Of a stretch of 64,000 bases of DNA, positions 63,723 through 64,000 are shown piece after piece. The position numbers and the translations under genes are program-made. Location: assembly GCF_015645385.1 (NCBI RefSeq), contig NZ_JADOET010000018.1, forward strand, positions 1-64,000. The letters run 5' to 3'. The stretch's first letter is position 1, and every line of letters begins with the position of its first letter. The notes below the pieces were generated by a model that saw nothing but the letters and a program-made list of their open reading frames with translations, was not told the origin of the DNA and did not search any database. The DNA comes from Winogradskyella marina (GTDB taxonomy: Bacteria; Bacteroidota; Bacteroidia; Flavobacteriales; Flavobacteriaceae).

Positions 63723-64000
63723 TTAAAACAACCGTTTAAAAAATGCCTGAATAAATCGTTTTGGTGGCACTGATAAAATGATTTTTAAATCCTCTAACCA
63801 CGTAGACTCTTCGTCTAAAAATTTAAAAATAGTTTTAATATTTGCCTTTTTGAACATAGACGAAAAAAGTGCTGCTCCTTCGGCATTATGATTTGCTAAT
63901 ACATCTAAAAATATTACATCGTAAAAATTATATTTTGTCCGCTTTTGAAATTTCGACAAGTCGTTATCCGTCTTTAAAAATGCAATAACCTCTTTTGTTT
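63723..64000 (-). CDS. crtY: Probable lycopene cyclase, C-terminal part (runs off the window)
   Basis: The minus-strand frame is open from the window edge to the stop at 63723. The 90 or so residues include TKYNFYDVIFLDVLANHNAEG, FSSMFKKANIKTIFKFLDEE and VPPKRFIQAFFKRLF (given as separate pieces). They resemble the C-terminal end of CrtY-type lycopene cyclases, in which YDxLLLDVL and ILRFLDE-like blocks are conserved. CrtY makes beta-carotene from lycopene, the step missing from the crtI-crtB-crtZ cluster 13 kb away. The NAD(P)-binding start of the protein is outside the window, so the call rests on the tail alone. Confidence 0.65.
   Translation of the reverse strand, partial: TKEVIAFLKTDNDLSKFQKRTKYNFYDVIFLDVLANHNAEGAALFSSMFKKANIKTIFKFLDEESTWLEDLKIILSVPPKRFIQAFFKRLF

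Overview
The window comes from the chromosome of a member of the Bacteroidota, most likely a marine, carotenoid-pigmented Flavobacteriaceae. Four things point there. The DNA is AT-rich. Promoters fit the Bacteroidetes pattern TTG-N19-21-TAnnTTTG. A type IX secretion (T9SS) sorting domain and a remnant of another are present. The gene set is typical: split transketolase, LytTR/TPR-kinase pair, S4 protein, PorT-like barrel, PpiC cluster and a flavobacterial crt cluster. The genus cannot be fixed from this sequence.

Layout. 1-620: the first bases of a 16S rRNA gene (minus strand) with its leader and promoter, a candidate structured RNA, and the thrS promoter. 621-3970: translation operon thrS-infC-rpmI-rplT, with infC apparently starting at AUA and structured leaders before rpmI and rplT. 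4069-9378: a secreted propeller/amidohydrolase, HAD phosphatase, YjbQ, an EF-hand protein and a decayed T9SS gene. 9379-23073: mostly minus strand, with a BspA/LamG secreted protein, LytTR regulator and kinase, an 'asparagine synthetase B' family protein, AI-2E-type permease, dnaB, accA, a DMT transporter, lptG and tgt. 23280-29847: split transketolase with a secreted protein between its halves, an outer-membrane barrel behind a sigma-54-like site, an FKBP-like lipoprotein, an S4 protein, a methyltransferase, a phosphoribosyltransferase and aroK.

30170-47398 is an integrated element of about 17.2 kb. It sits in the 3' end of tRNA-Leu(GAG), bounded by an exact 21-bp direct repeat, with a tyrosine integrase next to the right end. 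Its left arm carries an excisionase-like protein and a 465-residue protein in which I recognise the active-site layout of family A DNA polymerases. Its cargo is a type I restriction-modification operon (half-HsdS, HsdM, HsdS, HsdR, YgjP-like metallopeptidase). Between hsdS and hsdR that operon carries an overlapping pair: a trypsin-like protease and a single-pass membrane protein. A PLD-like protein and several unknown genes follow. No relaxase or conjugation gene is visible. The polymerase-like protein and the protease/membrane pair are the best candidates for undescribed biology.

47552-64000 returns to the chromosome: a CarH-like B12-binding MerR regulator coupled to crtI-crtB-crtZ, a TlpA-like thioredoxin, acnA and acnB side by side, and a periplasmic folding operon (three PpiC/SurA-type proteins plus a MoxR ATPase). 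The window ends with an SRPBCC protein, a small unknown protein, a 9 x 8-bp tandem repeat and the C-terminal end of a probable lycopene cyclase that would complete the carotenoid pathway.
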